A DNA stretch of 64,000 nucleotides from Terrirubrum flagellatum (lineage in GTDB: Bacteria; Pseudomonadota; Alphaproteobacteria; Rhizobiales; Beijerinckiaceae), in NCBI RefSeq assembly GCF_022059845.1, contig NZ_CP091851.1, positions 1,860,001 through 1,924,000 of the forward strand. The letters run 5' to 3'. A program made the position numbers and the translations under genes. A model generated the notes under the pieces. That model had not been told where the DNA came from. It worked only from the letters and a program-made list of their open reading frames with translations, and searched no databases. This document shows, piece by piece, positions 16,074 through 26,656 of this stretch. The first letter of the stretch is position 1. Each line of letters starts with the position of its first letter.

Positions 16074-17438
16074 CTATTGGCGAAGGCGCGCGCCGGGGAA
16101 TTTCGCCTCGAAGCGGCCTCGTCGCTCGGGCGCAACGCGCACCACAAGATGCTGGCGGCCGTCCGGCTCGCTGCGCCGATCAAGCACCTCCGTCCGCTCA
16201 TGCAGCCAGGAGACTCCCCGCCCGTCTTCTGGCGAGAGGGTGATCACATAGGTCAACGCCTGGCTGGAGAGCGCTTGCTCGACCGCGCCGAGCAACCGGT
16301 CAGCCCCCTCGCCGGTCAGCGCCGAGACTGCGATCGCTGCGGGTTCGTTGCCGCGCGCCGCCGCCTTGGCGATAAGCGTGTCGCGCGCCTCCGGCGCCAT
16401 CAGATCGATCTTGTTCCAGACCTCGATGAGAGGCGCCGCCTGTTCGCCGGCGACGCCAAGTTCGCGCAGGATGCTTTCGACATCAGCCGCCTGCGCGTCG
16501 CTGTCCTCATGGGCCACGTCACGGACATGCAAGATGATGTTGGCCTCCACCACGTCTTCGAGCGTGGCGCGGAACGCAGCGACAAGCATGGTCGGCAGAT
16601 CGGAAATGAAGCCGACAGTGTCTGACAGGATGATCCGTGAGCCGTGCGGCAGCTTGATCGCGCGCGCTGTCGGATCGAGCGTCGCGAACAGCAGGTCCTC
16701 GGCGAAGACGTCCGACTTCGCGAGGCGATTGAACAGCGTCGACTTGCCGGCGTTGGTGTAGCCGACCAGCGCTGCTATCGGATAAGGCGTGCGGCGGCGG
16801 CTGGCGCGATGCAGAGCGCGTGTCTTCTTGACGGCTTCGAGATCGCGCTCGATCCGCGAGATGCGCTCCTGGATGAGACGCCGATCGATTTCGATCTGGG
16901 TCTCACCGGGACCGCCGAGGAAGCCGAAGCCGCCGCGCTGGCGCTCAAGATGGGTCCAGGAGCGGACGAGTCGGCTGCGCTGATAGGTTAGATGCGCCAG
17001 CTCGACCTGCAGCGCGCCTTCCTTCGTGCGCGCGCGGCGGCCGAAGATTTCGAGGATGAGCCCAGTCCGGTCGATGACCTTGCAATCCCAGGCGCGTTCA
17101 AGATTGCGCTGCTGCACGGGGCTTAGCGCGCAATCCATCGAGACGAGCCTGACGTCTTGCTCCTTCACCTGTGCGGCGATTTCGTCGACCTTGCCCTTGC
17201 CGAGATAGGTTGCTGGGCGAATCTCGCCAAGCAGAACGAGTTCGACATCGAGGACGTCGAGATCGATGGCGCGCGCAAGGCCCGCGGCTTCGTCGATACG
17301 CGCCTCCGGCGAACGGCTAGTCCCTGCCGCTGCGCCGGCCTTTCTGGGATAGGCTCCGATGACAATGGTCGGAGTTGCGGCGGCCGCCGCCCTCGCCTCA
17401 TCGACGACCGGACGGCCGCCCGGATTTGCGCCGGTCAT
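16074..17438 (-). CDS. hflX: Ribosome-associated GTPase HflX
   Basis: 454 residues. The N-terminal HflX domain includes [17 protein letters not shown] and [17 protein letters not shown]. The linker [19 protein letters not shown] is diagnostic. The GTPase domain has [14 protein letters not shown] (G1), DTVGFI (G3) and NKIDL (G4). A C-terminal tail of about 75 residues follows. HflX splits stalled or hibernating 70S ribosomes. It starts 15 nt after hfq, the usual alphaproteobacterial pair. Confidence 0.95.
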   Translation of the reverse strand: MTGANPGGRPVVDEARAAAAATPTIVIGAYPRKAGAAAGTSRSPEARIDEAAGLARAIDLDVLDVELVLLGEIRPATYLGKGKVDEIAAQVKEQDVRLVSMDCALSPVQQRNLERAWDCKVIDRTGLILEIFGRRARTKEGALQVELAHLTYQRSRLVRSWTHLERQRGGFGFLGGPGETQIEIDRRLIQERISRIERDLEAVKKTRALHRASRRRTPYPIAALVGYTNAGKSTLFNRLAKSDVFAEDLLFATLDPTARAIKLPHGSRIILSDTVGFISDLPTMLVAAFRATLEDVVEANIILHVRDVAHEDSDAQAADVESILRELGVAGEQAAPLIEVWNKIDLMAPEARDTLIAKAAARGNEPAAIAVSALTGEGADRLLGAVEQALSSQALTYVITLSPEDGRGVSWLHERTEVLDRRSEPDGRQHLVVRVAPERRGRFEAKFPGARLRQ

Positions 17439-17453
17439 TCCAGCCGGGGCGGC

Positions 17454-17711
17454 TCAGCTGCGATCCGCGCCGGCGGCCTCATCGGCGGGGTCGAAGAGCT
17501 GCACCGGCGCGCCCGGCATGATCGTGGAGATCGCATGCTTGTAGACGAGTTGCGAATGGCCGTCGCGACGAAGCAAAACGCAGAAATTGTCGAACCAGGT
17601 GACGACGCCCTGCAGTTTGACGCCATTCACCAGAAAGATCGTCAGCGGTATTTTGTGCTTCCGCACATAGTTAAGAAATGTGTCCTGCAGATTCTGCGTC
17701 CGCTCGGCCAT
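17454..17711 (-). CDS. hfq: RNA chaperone Hfq
   Basis: 85 residues. Sm1 motif ([20 protein letters not shown], then [22 protein letters not shown]) and Sm2 ([13 protein letters not shown], with the conserved YKHA). The C-terminal tail is short and acidic, as is usual in alphaproteobacteria. It forms a hexamer that pairs small RNAs with mRNAs. The 130-nt gap between ntrX and hfq is long enough for its own promoter, and a TTGACA-like element lies within it, but I cannot place a convincing -10. Confidence 0.96.
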   Translation of the reverse strand: MAERTQNLQDTFLNYVRKHKIPLTIFLVNGVKLQGVVTWFDNFCVLLRRDGHSQLVYKHAISTIMPGAPVQLFDPADEAAGADRS

Positions 17712-17841
17712 GCCCCACCTCTTGTCGTTCTCCCCTGTACGGGGATGTGGTTGTCAAACAGCGATCTGAAAAAGGTCCTACACGCAAAGACCTGAGACTA
17801 CAAACATAGCTCATCCCCATGCAAGGATAGAGCCATGCACG

Positions 17842-19239
17842 CTACGCAGCCGTTTCTTGACGCTCCTCGCGATCGCCGACGCCCAGCGATTTGAGCTTGC
17901 GATGCAGGGCTGACCGCTCCATCCCGATGAATTCGGCCGTGCGCGAGATGTTGCCGCTGAACCGATTGATCTGGGCGATCAGATATTCACGTTCGAACTC
18001 CTCACGCGCCTCGCGCAAAGGCAGGCCAAGAAGACGTTCGCCGCCGGCGCCGCTTGGCGTCATCGGCACCAGCGCTCCTACCTCCTGGGGCAGCATTTCA
18101 GCGGTCACTTCGCTCGAGGGATCGCCGCCCGCGAGGATCATCAATCGCTCCACATTGTTGCGGAGCTGGCGGACATTGCCGGGCCAGTCATGGGCCTGCA
18201 GAACCGCCAGCGCATCCGCAGCGATGCGCCTCGACTGCAGGCCCGTAGCGACGGAAATCTGCTCCATGAACGCGCCGATGAGATGCGGAATGTCGTCGCG
18301 ACGCTCGGCCAGGGACGGCACGCGCAGCGGCACGACGGCGAGCCTGTGGTAAAGATCCTCACGCACGCGGCCGGCGGCGATCTCGGTCGGGAGGTCGCGA
18401 CTGCTTGACGAGACGATGCGGACGTCCACGTTCACGCGAGCCGCGCCGCTGACGCGCTGAAAACTCTGCTCGGTGAGCACGCGCAGGATCTTACCCTGCG
18501 TCTCGCGCGGCATGTCGCAGATTTCGTCGATATAGAGAGTGCCGCCATGGGCCTCCTCGAGCGCGCCGACGCGCCGCGGCGTTTCGCCATTCGCCTCGAC
18601 GCCGAACAGCTCGATCTCCATGCGCTCGGGCGTAATCGTTGCGGCGTTGATCGTCACGAACGGGCCGTTGTTGCGCGAGGACTGCGCATGGATCGTCCGA
18701 GCCGCGAGTTCCTTGCCAGCTCCCGGCGCGCCCGCGATCAGAACGCGCGCATTCGTCGGCGCGACCTTGTCGATCGCCTGCCGCAATTGATTGACGGCGA
18801 GCGAAACGCCGATGATCGCTGACCCTTGCGACGAACGCGCCTTCAGCTCGCGCACTTCGCGCCTGAGGCGCGACGTCTCAAGCGCGCGCTCCGCGACCAG
18901 CAGGAGCCTGTCGGCCTTGAACGGCTTTTCGATGAAATCGTAAGCGCCCTTCTTGATGGCCGAGACCGCCGTCTCGATGTTGCCGTGCCCGGAAATCATC
19001 ACCACGGGCAGATCGGCGTGATCGCGCTTGATGATGTCGAGCACCTGTAACCCATCGATCTTGCTGCCCTGCAGCCAGATATCGAGAAAGACGAGATGCG
19101 GGCGACGGGAGCCGACGGCTGCGATGGCCTCGTCGGCGGAGCCGGCCGTGCGCGTCTTGTAGCCTTCGTCTTCGAGGATGCCGGCGACGAGTTCGCGAAT
19201 GTCGCTCTCGTCGTCGACGATGAGGATGTCCGCGCTCAT
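17842..19239 (-). CDS. ntrX: NtrX, sigma-54-type response regulator
   Basis: 465 residues; the ATG at 19239 overlaps the ntrY stop by ATGA, and open frame upstream of it is not used. Receiver domain (ILIVDDESDIRELVAG, phospho-acceptor Asp in LVFLDIWL, Lys in FIEKPFKADRL), AAA+ domain with Walker A GAPGAGKE and Walker B GTLYIDEICDMP, and a Fis-type HTH at the end (GNISRTAEFIGMERSALHRK). As in other NtrX proteins, the sigma-54-contacting GAFTGA loop is absent (the segment reads GVEANGETPRRVGA), so it probably acts without sigma-54. It regulates nitrogen and envelope or redox responses together with NtrY. Confidence 0.95.
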   Translation of the reverse strand: MSADILIVDDESDIRELVAGILEDEGYKTRTAGSADEAIAAVGSRRPHLVFLDIWLQGSKIDGLQVLDIIKRDHADLPVVMISGHGNIETAVSAIKKGAYDFIEKPFKADRLLLVAERALETSRLRREVRELKARSSQGSAIIGVSLAVNQLRQAIDKVAPTNARVLIAGAPGAGKELAARTIHAQSSRNNGPFVTINAATITPERMEIELFGVEANGETPRRVGALEEAHGGTLYIDEICDMPRETQGKILRVLTEQSFQRVSGAARVNVDVRIVSSSSRDLPTEIAAGRVREDLYHRLAVVPLRVPSLAERRDDIPHLIGAFMEQISVATGLQSRRIAADALAVLQAHDWPGNVRQLRNNVERLMILAGGDPSSEVTAEMLPQEVGALVPMTPSGAGGERLLGLPLREAREEFEREYLIAQINRFSGNISRTAEFIGMERSALHRKLKSLGVGDREERQETAA

Positions 19240-21503
19240 ATCATCTGCTCCACAGGTTCTTTCGCGGCGGGCGCCTGATCGACGGCGATGATCGGGAACC
19301 ACAGCCGCACGCGCGCGCCACGTCCTCTTGGATTGTCCAGGAGTTCGATTCCGCCGCCATGGTCCTCCAGAATCTTGCCAACAATGGCAAGACCAAGGCC
19401 TGTCCCGCTTTCGCGCGTCGTCATGTAAGGCTCAAGCAAGCGCTGGCGATTTTCAACCGGAAACCCTTTGCCATTGTCATCGATGTCAATCGTAATGATG
19501 CGCGTTTGCGGATCGACAGCGAGACTGACATCGACGCGGCCGCCCATCTCTGCGCTGATTGGCTTGTCGCCGCTGATTGCTTCCGTCGCATTTTTCACGA
19601 CATTCGTGAGCGCCTGGCCGATCAGCCGTCGGTCGAAACGCGTCACGATGGGCCGATCCGGCACATGATCTGCGATTTCGATGTCGGGATTGCCGACGCG
19701 CATCATGAACACCGTCTGCCGCACGAGATCGGAGAGATCGTCTGATTCCGGCGTCGGCTTCGGCATGCGCGCGAAGGACGAGAACTCATCCACCATCCGC
19801 TTGATGTCGTCGACCTGCCGGATGATGGTTTCCGTGCATTGATCGAACACCGCGCGATCGTCGGTGATGACGCGTCCGTATTTCCTGCGAATACGTTCGG
19901 CCGAGAGCTGGATCGGCGTCAACGGATTCTTGATTTCATGCGCGATACGGCGCGCCACGTCGGCCCAGGCCGACGTGCGCTGCGCCGTGACGAGATCGGT
20001 GATGTCGTCGATCGTGATGATCTGCCCCCGCTCATCGGAGTCGGGCGAGCGCTCGGTCGTCACGCGCACATTCACGAGCCGTTCGCGGCCGTTGCGCACG
20101 AGCGACATCTGATGCTGCTGCGACGAGCGCCCGCTTTTGGCGATCAGCGCCGCAAGCTCCGACCAGATCTCGGCGAGCGGCTTCGACAACGCGGCTCCGG
20201 GATCGATCTGAAGCAATTGTTGCGCGGACGGATTGACCACGGTCACCGAGCCGCGGTTATCCAGGCCGATAACGCCCGCAGAGACGCCTGAAAGCACAGC
20301 TTCAGTGAAGCGGCGGCGTTCATCAATTACGGCGCTTGCGTCAACGAGACGGTCACGCTGGCGACGCAACTCCTCGGTCATCTTGTTGAACGTGCGCCCA
20401 AGAAAGGCGAGATCGCCATCGCTCTCGCGGATGGGGACCTGCAATGCGAAATTGCCGGTCGAGACCTGATCGGCTGCGGTGATCAACCGGCGCACCGGCG
20501 CGACCAGTCGATTGGCGAAACTCAGCCCCAGCCACGCGGCGCAGAGCGGCACCACCAGCGCGATCATGGTGTAGAGCGTCGCGAAAGCGAACTTGATGCC
20601 GCCCTTGCGCTCCTCAAGCGCACGATAATAAACGAGCCCGGCTTCCGCGACGGCAGGAAATTCGAGCGCGCGCGGATCGACCGGCCGTCCGGCGAAAACG
20701 AAGGTGTCGGGATAGGCGTTGAGTTTCAGAAGCAGGCGAAAAACGTTGCCTTCCTTCGGAATGAAGCACCAGGGCTCGCCGTCGGCGGCCGCTTCGAAAT
20801 CTTCTTTCTCCGGCATGAGCGCGCCGTCGAGTTGCGCGAGTTCGACCTTGTCGAGAATAGTTCCGTCGCTCTTGACCAGCATCACATGGGGGAAGCCAAG
20901 GTATTTCGCACGATTGGTCAGGAACTGGCTGAAGGTTCCTTTGGCTTCGTCGAACATCGGCTTGGCGCGATCGAGATCGCCCGCCATCAACCCGATCTCG
21001 CGCGTCATCATCCGGCATTGTGTTTCGGTGTATTCCTTCGCGATCTCGACCGATCGGGTGATGACGCTGCTGACGGATGAGCTGAACCAGGGATCGAGCC
21101 CGCGATCGAGCGTGATCATTGCGATCACCGCCATCAGGATCGCCGGTGCGGTCGCGACAAAGCCGAACCAGCGCATGATGCGGCCATGCAGCTTCGCGCC
21201 AGCCGCCTGCGCTCTCCTCGCCCTGAACAACGCCAGCGCTTCAAGAATGACAATGATCAGCAACAGCCCGATCAGCAGCACGTTCAAGCCAAACATCGCG
21301 AGGACGAGATGGCTGCTTGGTTCGACTGTCATGAAGCCTGCGAGCACGACGAAGGTCGCGCCTGCCGAGACGAGGGACAGGATGACGACGCCCATGCCGA
21401 TGAGCGACGACACCCGCCTCTTGCTGAGCCGCTCCGCCTCCTGACTCCAGCTTGGCGCCGGACCTGTCGGCGCGAGTGAGGGCGGACTCGTCATTCCAGG
21501 CAT
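19236..21503 (-). CDS. ntrY: NtrY, membrane sensor histidine kinase
   Basis: 755 residues, ATG 21503 with GGAG upstream (a second ATG at 21494 is possible). Order: several N-terminal membrane helices (about residues 35-150) with a periplasmic/extracytoplasmic sensor region, a further helix near 310-330 followed by HAMP (ANRLVAPVRRLITAADQVST), PAS (AGVIGLDNRGSVTVVNPSA), a DHp domain with HEIKNPLTPIQLSAERIRRK (phospho-His), and a catalytic domain with NVVKNATEAI, DNGKGFP and GTGLGLAIVGKILEDHGG. It phosphorylates NtrX, encoded in a 4-nt stop/start overlap. Confidence 0.95.
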   Translation of the reverse strand: MPGMTSPPSLAPTGPAPSWSQEAERLSKRRVSSLIGMGVVILSLVSAGATFVVLAGFMTVEPSSHLVLAMFGLNVLLIGLLLIIVILEALALFRARRAQAAGAKLHGRIMRWFGFVATAPAILMAVIAMITLDRGLDPWFSSSVSSVITRSVEIAKEYTETQCRMMTREIGLMAGDLDRAKPMFDEAKGTFSQFLTNRAKYLGFPHVMLVKSDGTILDKVELAQLDGALMPEKEDFEAAADGEPWCFIPKEGNVFRLLLKLNAYPDTFVFAGRPVDPRALEFPAVAEAGLVYYRALEERKGGIKFAFATLYTMIALVVPLCAAWLGLSFANRLVAPVRRLITAADQVSTGNFALQVPIRESDGDLAFLGRTFNKMTEELRRQRDRLVDASAVIDERRRFTEAVLSGVSAGVIGLDNRGSVTVVNPSAQQLLQIDPGAALSKPLAEIWSELAALIAKSGRSSQQHQMSLVRNGRERLVNVRVTTERSPDSDERGQIITIDDITDLVTAQRTSAWADVARRIAHEIKNPLTPIQLSAERIRRKYGRVITDDRAVFDQCTETIIRQVDDIKRMVDEFSSFARMPKPTPESDDLSDLVRQTVFMMRVGNPDIEIADHVPDRPIVTRFDRRLIGQALTNVVKNATEAISGDKPISAEMGGRVDVSLAVDPQTRIITIDIDDNGKGFPVENRQRLLEPYMTTRESGTGLGLAIVGKILEDHGGGIELLDNPRGRGARVRLWFPIIAVDQAPAAKEPVEQMI

Positions 21504-21544
21504 TGTCTCCGTGGCGGCTGTAAGGGGCTGGTCGCGCAGCGACT

Positions 21545-21573
21545 CTGATGCCCGCCGACCACACTGTTGTCAA
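21545..21573 (-). promoter_or_regulatory. Probable promoter for ntrYX
   Basis: On the minus strand TTGACA (21573-21568), a 17-nt spacer and CATCAG (21550-21545), about 40 nt upstream of the ntrY start, in the 190-nt ntrC-ntrY gap. The -35 is perfect and the -10 weak, as expected for a regulated promoter. A GC hairpin near 21641-21660 follows ntrC. Confidence 0.4.
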
Positions 21574-21693
21574 AAAGCGACATTTCCGGGGCCATCCGAC
21601 ACAGGGCGCCATCGCAGCAGGTGGGGGCGCAGACGGTTCGCCGCGCATCAGCGCGGCGGTCAGTTGCGACGTGTGAACCCCAGTGGTCGCGCG

Positions 21694-23145
21694 TCAGCGC
21701 GGCATGCGGAGCAACTGGATATCCAGGTCGCGGATCTTCTTGCGCAGCGTATTGCGGTTCAGTCCAAGCAGTTCCGCCGCCTTGATCTGATTGCCCCGGG
21801 TCGCCGCCAGCGCCGCGGTGATCAGCGGCTGCTCAAGATCGCGCAGGAGGCGATGATAGAGTCCCGGCGGCGGCAACCGGCCTGAAAATCCTGCGAAATA
21901 TTGCGCCAGATGATGCTCGACGAAATCGGGGAGCGTCAGAGACGTAGAGCCGCTCATGTCGACCGGCGCGGGAGCCGCCGCGCGGCTGTCGGAGTCGAGC
22001 TCGTTGGTGATGACGGAGGCGCCGATCGTGTCCTGGGGATAGAGCGCGGAGAGCCTCCGTATCAGGTTCTCGAGCTCCCGGATGTTGCCAGGCCATTGAT
22101 AGCTTTTCAGAGCGTCGAACGCCGCCGCGTCGAGCGTCTTGCGGCCAAGCCCCTCCTTTTCGACCAGTTTGAAGAAGTGCCTGACAAGGTCGGGAATGTC
22201 TTCGGCGCGCTCGCGCAGAGGCGGCAGCCGCAACGGCACGACGTTCAGGCGGAAGAACAGATCCTCACGGAACAGCCCCTGCTGGATGAGCTGCCGCAGG
22301 TCCTTGTTCGTCGCCGCAACGATCCGGACATTCGTCTTGATCGGGGTGCGGCCGCCGACGGTGGTGTATTCGCCCTGCTGAAGCACGCGCAAGAGCCGCG
22401 TCTGGGCTTCCATCGGCATGTCGCCGATCTCGTCGAGAAACAGCGTTCCGCCCTCGGCGATCTCGAACTTGCCGGGGCTGCGCATCGTCGCGCCGGTGAA
22501 GGCCCCCTTCTCATGGCCGAACAAATCGGACTCGATCAGCTCGCGCGGGATCGCCGCCATGTTCACAGCGACGAAGGGCCCTTTCCGGCGCTTGCCATAG
22601 TCATGCAGCGCCTTGGCGACGAGCTCCTTGCCGGTGCCGGACTCGCCAACGATCATGACGGTCAGGTCCGTCTGCATGAGACGGGCGAGCGTGCGATAGA
22701 TGTCCTGCATCGCCGGCGAACGGCCGACAAGCGGGATGTCGTCCGGCGCCTCGATCGGTTCGGCGGCTCCGGCGACGCGCGGGCGTGACAGGGCGCGGCC
22801 GACGACGGCGATCAGCTCCTTGAGATCGAAAGGCTTCGGCAGATATTCGAAGGCCCCTCGTTCGGAGGCCTTGATCGCGGTCATGAACGTATTCTGCGCG
22901 CTCATGACGATCACGGGGAGCTCGGGTCGGAGCTTGCGGATGCGCGGCAGGAGATCAAAGGCGTTCTCGTCGGGCATCACGACGTCCGTGATCACGAGGT
23001 CGCCGTCGCCGGCCGACACCCAGCGCCATAGCGACGCCGCGTGGCCTGTCGCCCTCACATCATACCCGACCCGGCTCAGCGCCTGGTTCAACACCGTCCT
23101 GATGGCTGCATCGTCGTCTGCAATGAGAATGCTTGCGCTGGGCAT
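21694..23145 (-). CDS. ntrC: NtrC, nitrogen regulation response regulator
   Basis: 483 residues from the ATG at 23145, which follows AATGAGGACTGGA and starts [16 protein letters not shown]; open frame further upstream is intragenic to ntrB. Receiver (Asp in [15 protein letters not shown]), AAA+ domain with Walker [15 protein letters not shown] loop ([11 protein letters not shown]), Walker [13 protein letters not shown] and an arginine-finger region, then Fis-type HTH ([20 protein letters not shown]). It activates sigma-54 promoters for glnA, amtB and similar genes when nitrogen is scarce. Confidence 0.96.
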   Translation of the reverse strand: MPSASILIADDDAAIRTVLNQALSRVGYDVRATGHAASLWRWVSAGDGDLVITDVVMPDENAFDLLPRIRKLRPELPVIVMSAQNTFMTAIKASERGAFEYLPKPFDLKELIAVVGRALSRPRVAGAAEPIEAPDDIPLVGRSPAMQDIYRTLARLMQTDLTVMIVGESGTGKELVAKALHDYGKRRKGPFVAVNMAAIPRELIESDLFGHEKGAFTGATMRSPGKFEIAEGGTLFLDEIGDMPMEAQTRLLRVLQQGEYTTVGGRTPIKTNVRIVAATNKDLRQLIQQGLFREDLFFRLNVVPLRLPPLRERAEDIPDLVRHFFKLVEKEGLGRKTLDAAAFDALKSYQWPGNIRELENLIRRLSALYPQDTIGASVITNELDSDSRAAAPAPVDMSGSTSLTLPDFVEHHLAQYFAGFSGRLPPPGLYHRLLRDLEQPLITAALAATRGNQIKAAELLGLNRNTLRKKIRDLDIQLLRMPR

Positions 23146-23153
23146 TCCAGTCC

Positions 23154-24293
23154 TCATTCGTCGGCTGCGCGACCGTCCCGCGCGACCGCCATCGGGAGTA
23201 GGACCTTGAAGGTGGTGCGTCCCGCCGATGACTCGCACGACACGGCGCCGCCGTGGTCACCGATAATCTTCGCGACCAAAGCAAGACCAAGGCCAGAGCC
23301 CTGGGTCTTGGTGGTGAGGAATGGATCGAACAGGTGCGGGAGGATGTCGGCCGCGATGCCGGCCCCATTGTCGCGCACGGTGAATTCGAGCGGCAGAGCC
23401 ACCTTCTCGGTCGATGACGGCAGCGTCATCCGGATACCCGGCCGAAAGGCCGAGGACAGGATGACTTCGCCATCAATCGCATGTTCGCCAATAGCTTCCG
23501 CCGCATTCTTCACGAGATTGAAGAAGACCTGGATGAGTTGATCACGATTGCCCATCACGCGCGGCAGCGATGGATCGTAGTTTTCGACGAAGCGGATGTG
23601 GCGCGCGACGCCCGTCTGGGCCAGCCGCTTCACATGTTCGAGCACTTCATGGACGTTGACGGGATCGCGCTGGATCGGCCGCGTGTCGCTGAACAGATCC
23701 ATCCCGTCGACGAGTTTCACGATGCGCTCGGTCTCGTCGCAGATCAGCGTCGTCAGCATCCGATCGGCGTCAGTCACCGAGGATTCGAGAAGCTGGGCCG
23801 CCCCTTTGATGCCCGACAGCGGGTTCTTGATCTCATGGGCGAGCATCGAGGCGAGCGCCGTTACGGATCGCGCGGCGCTGCGATGGTTGAGTTGCCTGCC
23901 CATTTTTTCGGCAATCGTCCGCTCCTGCAACATGACGACTACTTGCCCCGGCGCGTCAGGCACGGGCCCGGCGAAGACATCGGCGCTGCGGTCGCCCGTC
24001 CGGGGAGTCCCGAGGTCGAAATCATAGCCGCTGACGCTGGCGCCCTGTCTGCGGACATCCTCAATCAGGGTCACGAGTGGCGATCGAGCCGGCAAAAGGC
24101 TCGGCAATGTGTAGCGACGCATCACGGCAAGGCTGACGCCGAGAAAGGTCTCCGCAGCGGGATTGGCGTCGATGATATGGTCTTGCTCATCGACGACGAT
24201 GATGGGGGTCGGCATGACGCGCACGATCGCGTCCGCGCGCCGGCTCGAAGCCGAAGCGACCGACTCCTCGAACTGATGATATCCCGCATTCAT
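23154..24293 (-). CDS. ntrB: NtrB, nitrogen regulation sensor histidine kinase
   Basis: 379 residues from ATG 24293, chosen because it forms an ATGA overlap with the dusB stop; ATG 24308 (five residues longer) is also possible. It is soluble. N-terminal PAS domain ([20 protein letters not shown]), DHp domain with [18 protein letters not shown] (phospho-His), catalytic domain with [18 protein letters not shown] and [18 protein letters not shown]. It controls NtrC phosphorylation in response to PII signalling. It ends 8 nt before ntrC. Confidence 0.95.
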   Translation of the reverse strand: MNAGYHQFEESVASASSRRADAIVRVMPTPIIVVDEQDHIIDANPAAETFLGVSLAVMRRYTLPSLLPARSPLVTLIEDVRRQGASVSGYDFDLGTPRTGDRSADVFAGPVPDAPGQVVVMLQERTIAEKMGRQLNHRSAARSVTALASMLAHEIKNPLSGIKGAAQLLESSVTDADRMLTTLICDETERIVKLVDGMDLFSDTRPIQRDPVNVHEVLEHVKRLAQTGVARHIRFVENYDPSLPRVMGNRDQLIQVFFNLVKNAAEAIGEHAIDGEVILSSAFRPGIRMTLPSSTEKVALPLEFTVRDNGAGIAADILPHLFDPFLTTKTQGSGLGLALVAKIIGDHGGAVSCESSAGRTTFKVLLPMAVARDGRAADE

Positions 24294-25336
24294 GCCGCTA
24301 TCGCCCATGTTTCATCCGCGTCAAACGCGTCGCGGATGTGACGCACAACTTCGCTGGGGTCTTCGCTCATGAGCGCTCCGTGATGGCGCGCGAGCCTGTC
24401 AGGCGCGCCCAGGCAGGCGTCCTGGAGATAGGCCGCGACATGCTTGCGCGCATGCCTGAGGCCCATGTTCCGGCCATAGAGAGCAAGCAGCCCGTCATAA
24501 TGTTCGATCGCGGCGTCGCGCCGGACCGAAGCCGCAGGGCGCAGCGCCGGCCCGCCATCCCGGAGAGCGCGGCCAAGGGCGGCGGGCAGCCATGCCCGAC
24601 CGAGCGCCGATCGCCCAACCATAAGGGCCTGTGCGCCTGATTGATCGAGACAAAGTCGCGCATCATCGGCCGTGACGATATCGCCGTTAGCGACGGTAGG
24701 AATCGACACTGCATCCGCCACGGAACGGATCGCCGGCCAGTCCGCCCTGCCCTTGTAGAACTGACAGCGGGTGCGGCCATGCACCGTGACCATCCGGACG
24801 CCGCACGCTTGCGCACGCAGCGCCAGATCAGGCGCGTTGCGGCTGGCGTCGTCCCAGCCAAGCCGCATCTTCAATGTGACGGGAACTTTCACGGCGGCGG
24901 CGACCGCCTCAATCAGCGTCGTCGCGTGGGCCAAATCTCGCATGAGGGCGGAGCCGGCCCAGCCGCCCACGACCTTCTTCGCGGGGCATCCCATATTGAT
25001 GTCGATAACAGCCGCGCCGGAGCTTTCGGCGACCTGCGCCGCCTCCGCCATCCATTTGGCGTCGCAGCCGGCGAGCTGCACGACATGGGGATGGACTCCC
25101 GTTCCCTCGGAGCGCAGAAGGGCCTCGTGGTCGCGACGCGCCAGCGCGTCCGAAGCGACCATTTCCGAGACCACCAGCGCCGCGCCGAACCGATGGGCGA
25201 TCCGCCGGAAGACCACATCCGTGACGCCTGACATGGGCGCCAGGATCAGCGCTCCCAATCCGAGCCGCGCACCGATCACGTCGCCCCCCGCTGACGTGCC
25301 TAGTGTTTGTGCAAGTTCATTCACTGCCTGCACCAT
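24290..25336 (-). CDS. dusB: tRNA-dihydrouridine synthase DusB (NifR3)
   Basis: 348 residues from ATG 25336, which has AAGG 6 nt upstream; the frame is open to 25405 but lacks a better site. TIM-barrel FMN enzyme: [42 protein letters not shown] (catalytic Cys in GCPAKKV), [19 protein letters not shown] and [11 protein letters not shown]. It reduces uridines in tRNA D-loops. It is first in the dusB-ntrB-ntrC operon, the standard alphaproteobacterial order. Its start is divergent from ispDF with a short shared promoter region. Confidence 0.95.
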   Translation of the reverse strand: MVQAVNELAQTLGTSAGGDVIGARLGLGALILAPMSGVTDVVFRRIAHRFGAALVVSEMVASDALARRDHEALLRSEGTGVHPHVVQLAGCDAKWMAEAAQVAESSGAAVIDINMGCPAKKVVGGWAGSALMRDLAHATTLIEAVAAAVKVPVTLKMRLGWDDASRNAPDLALRAQACGVRMVTVHGRTRCQFYKGRADWPAIRSVADAVSIPTVANGDIVTADDARLCLDQSGAQALMVGRSALGRAWLPAALGRALRDGGPALRPAASVRRDAAIEHYDGLLALYGRNMGLRHARKHVAAYLQDACLGAPDRLARHHGALMSEDPSEVVRHIRDAFDADETWAIAA

Positions 25337-25459
25337 AATCACCTTTTCGGCCCTGTCTACTGGCATACAAGCCTTATCGCCGGCGAAATATTGCAGCGCA
25401 ACCAAATCGCGCCTATGCCGGTCGCCCGGGCTGCGACTGTGGTCCTAATGGAGTCAGAG

Positions 25460-26641
25460 ATGACCGTCGCCACGTTGATCGTCGCCGCCGGCAGAGGCGT
25501 CCGAAACGGATCGGATACGCCGAAACAATATCGGCGGCTGGCCGGTCGGGTCGTTCTGGCGCGATCCATGGAGGCGTTTCTCTCCCATCCCGGCGTTGAT
25601 CTCGTGATGGTCGCGATCCATCCCGATGATGAGTTTCGTTTCGAGGAATTGCGCGCGTCGCTGCCGCCCAAGAAGCTGGTGCTGAAAGCGCATGGCGGCG
25701 CCACGCGACAGGAGTCGGTTCGACTGGGGCTGGAAGCGTTAACGGCCTATTCGCCCGATATCGTGCTTGTCCACGACGCGGCGCGCCCTCTTCTGTCGCG
25801 GGCGCTCGTCAGCCGCGCCATCGAAGCGGCCGAGAAGCACGGCGCGGCTGTGCCCGGCGTTCCCGTCGCTGATACGCTCGTGCGGGTCGGCGCCGATGGC
25901 GTCGTCGCCGAGCAGGCGGACCGCTCATCCGCCCGCGCGATCCAGACGCCCCAGTCCTTCCACTTCCCATCCTTGCTCGCAGCGCATCGCGCCGCCATCG
26001 CGCACGGTCTTGGTGAACTGACGGATGATGGCGCCGTGATGCGGGCCGCCGGCCACTCCGTCCACGTCTTCGAGGGCGAGCGCGGCAATGTGAAGCTCAC
26101 CTGGCCATCGGATTTCGAGGAGGCCGAGCGCCGCCTCGGCGCCGCGCTGATCTCGCGCGTCGCGTCGGGCTACGATGTGCATGCGTTCGGCCCTGGCGAC
26201 CACGTCTGGCTCGGCGGCGTGAAGATCCCCCATGATCAGGCGCTCGTCGGCCATTCCGACGCGGACGCGGGCCTTCATGCGCTCACCGACGCGCTGCTTG
26301 GCGCCGCGTGCGACGGCGACATTGGCGCGCATTTCCCGCCCAGCGATCCGACCTGGCGCGGAGCGTCGTCGGATCTGTTCCTGAAATTCGCCGCCGATCG
26401 GGTGCGCGATCTCGGCGGCGTCATCGATCACCTCGACCTGACAATCGTGTGCGAAGCGCCGAAGATCGGGCCGCATCGCGAAACCATGCGCGAGCGTATC
26501 GCGGAGATCGCCGACATTTCCACGCACGCCGTCTCGATCAAGGCGACCACATCGGAACGACTGGGCTTCACTGGCCGGCGCGAAGGACTGGCGGCCTATG
26601 CGACGGCGACGGCGCGGTTGCCGGAACGCAGCGCCGCGTGA
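25460..26641 (+). CDS. ispDF: Bifunctional IspD/IspF of the MEP isoprenoid pathway
   Basis: 393 residues from ATG 25460 with GGAG 6 nt upstream (ATG 25448 is an alternative). Residues 1-225: cytidylyltransferase IspD (LIVAAGRGVRNGSDTPKQY, VLVHDAARPLLS, IQTPQSF, TDDGAVMRAAG). Residues about 232-393: 2-C-methylerythritol 2,4-cyclodiphosphate synthase IspF (SGYDVHAFGPGD, GHSDADAGLHALTDALLGA, GDIGAHFPPSD, SIKATTSERLGFTGR). The fusion is typical of alphaproteobacteria. It makes CDP-ME from MEP and later closes the cyclodiphosphate. Confidence 0.96.
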   Translation: MTVATLIVAAGRGVRNGSDTPKQYRRLAGRVVLARSMEAFLSHPGVDLVMVAIHPDDEFRFEELRASLPPKKLVLKAHGGATRQESVRLGLEALTAYSPDIVLVHDAARPLLSRALVSRAIEAAEKHGAAVPGVPVADTLVRVGADGVVAEQADRSSARAIQTPQSFHFPSLLAAHRAAIAHGLGELTDDGAVMRAAGHSVHVFEGERGNVKLTWPSDFEEAERRLGAALISRVASGYDVHAFGPGDHVWLGGVKIPHDQALVGHSDADAGLHALTDALLGAACDGDIGAHFPPSDPTWRGASSDLFLKFAADRVRDLGGVIDHLDLTIVCEAPKIGPHRETMRERIAEIADISTHAVSIKATTSERLGFTGRREGLAAYATATARLPERSAA

Positions 26642-26656
26642 CACAGTTAAGGGACC

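Noticed and set aside
17842-19239. Loss of the sigma-54 GAFTGA loop in NtrX as a mutation
   Set aside because: Absence of this loop is normal for NtrX family members, so it is not a defect.
25337-25459. Longer N-termini for dusB and ispDF across the shared divergent region
   Set aside because: The longer frames overlap each other on opposite strands and lack ribosome-binding sites; the chosen starts have good ones.
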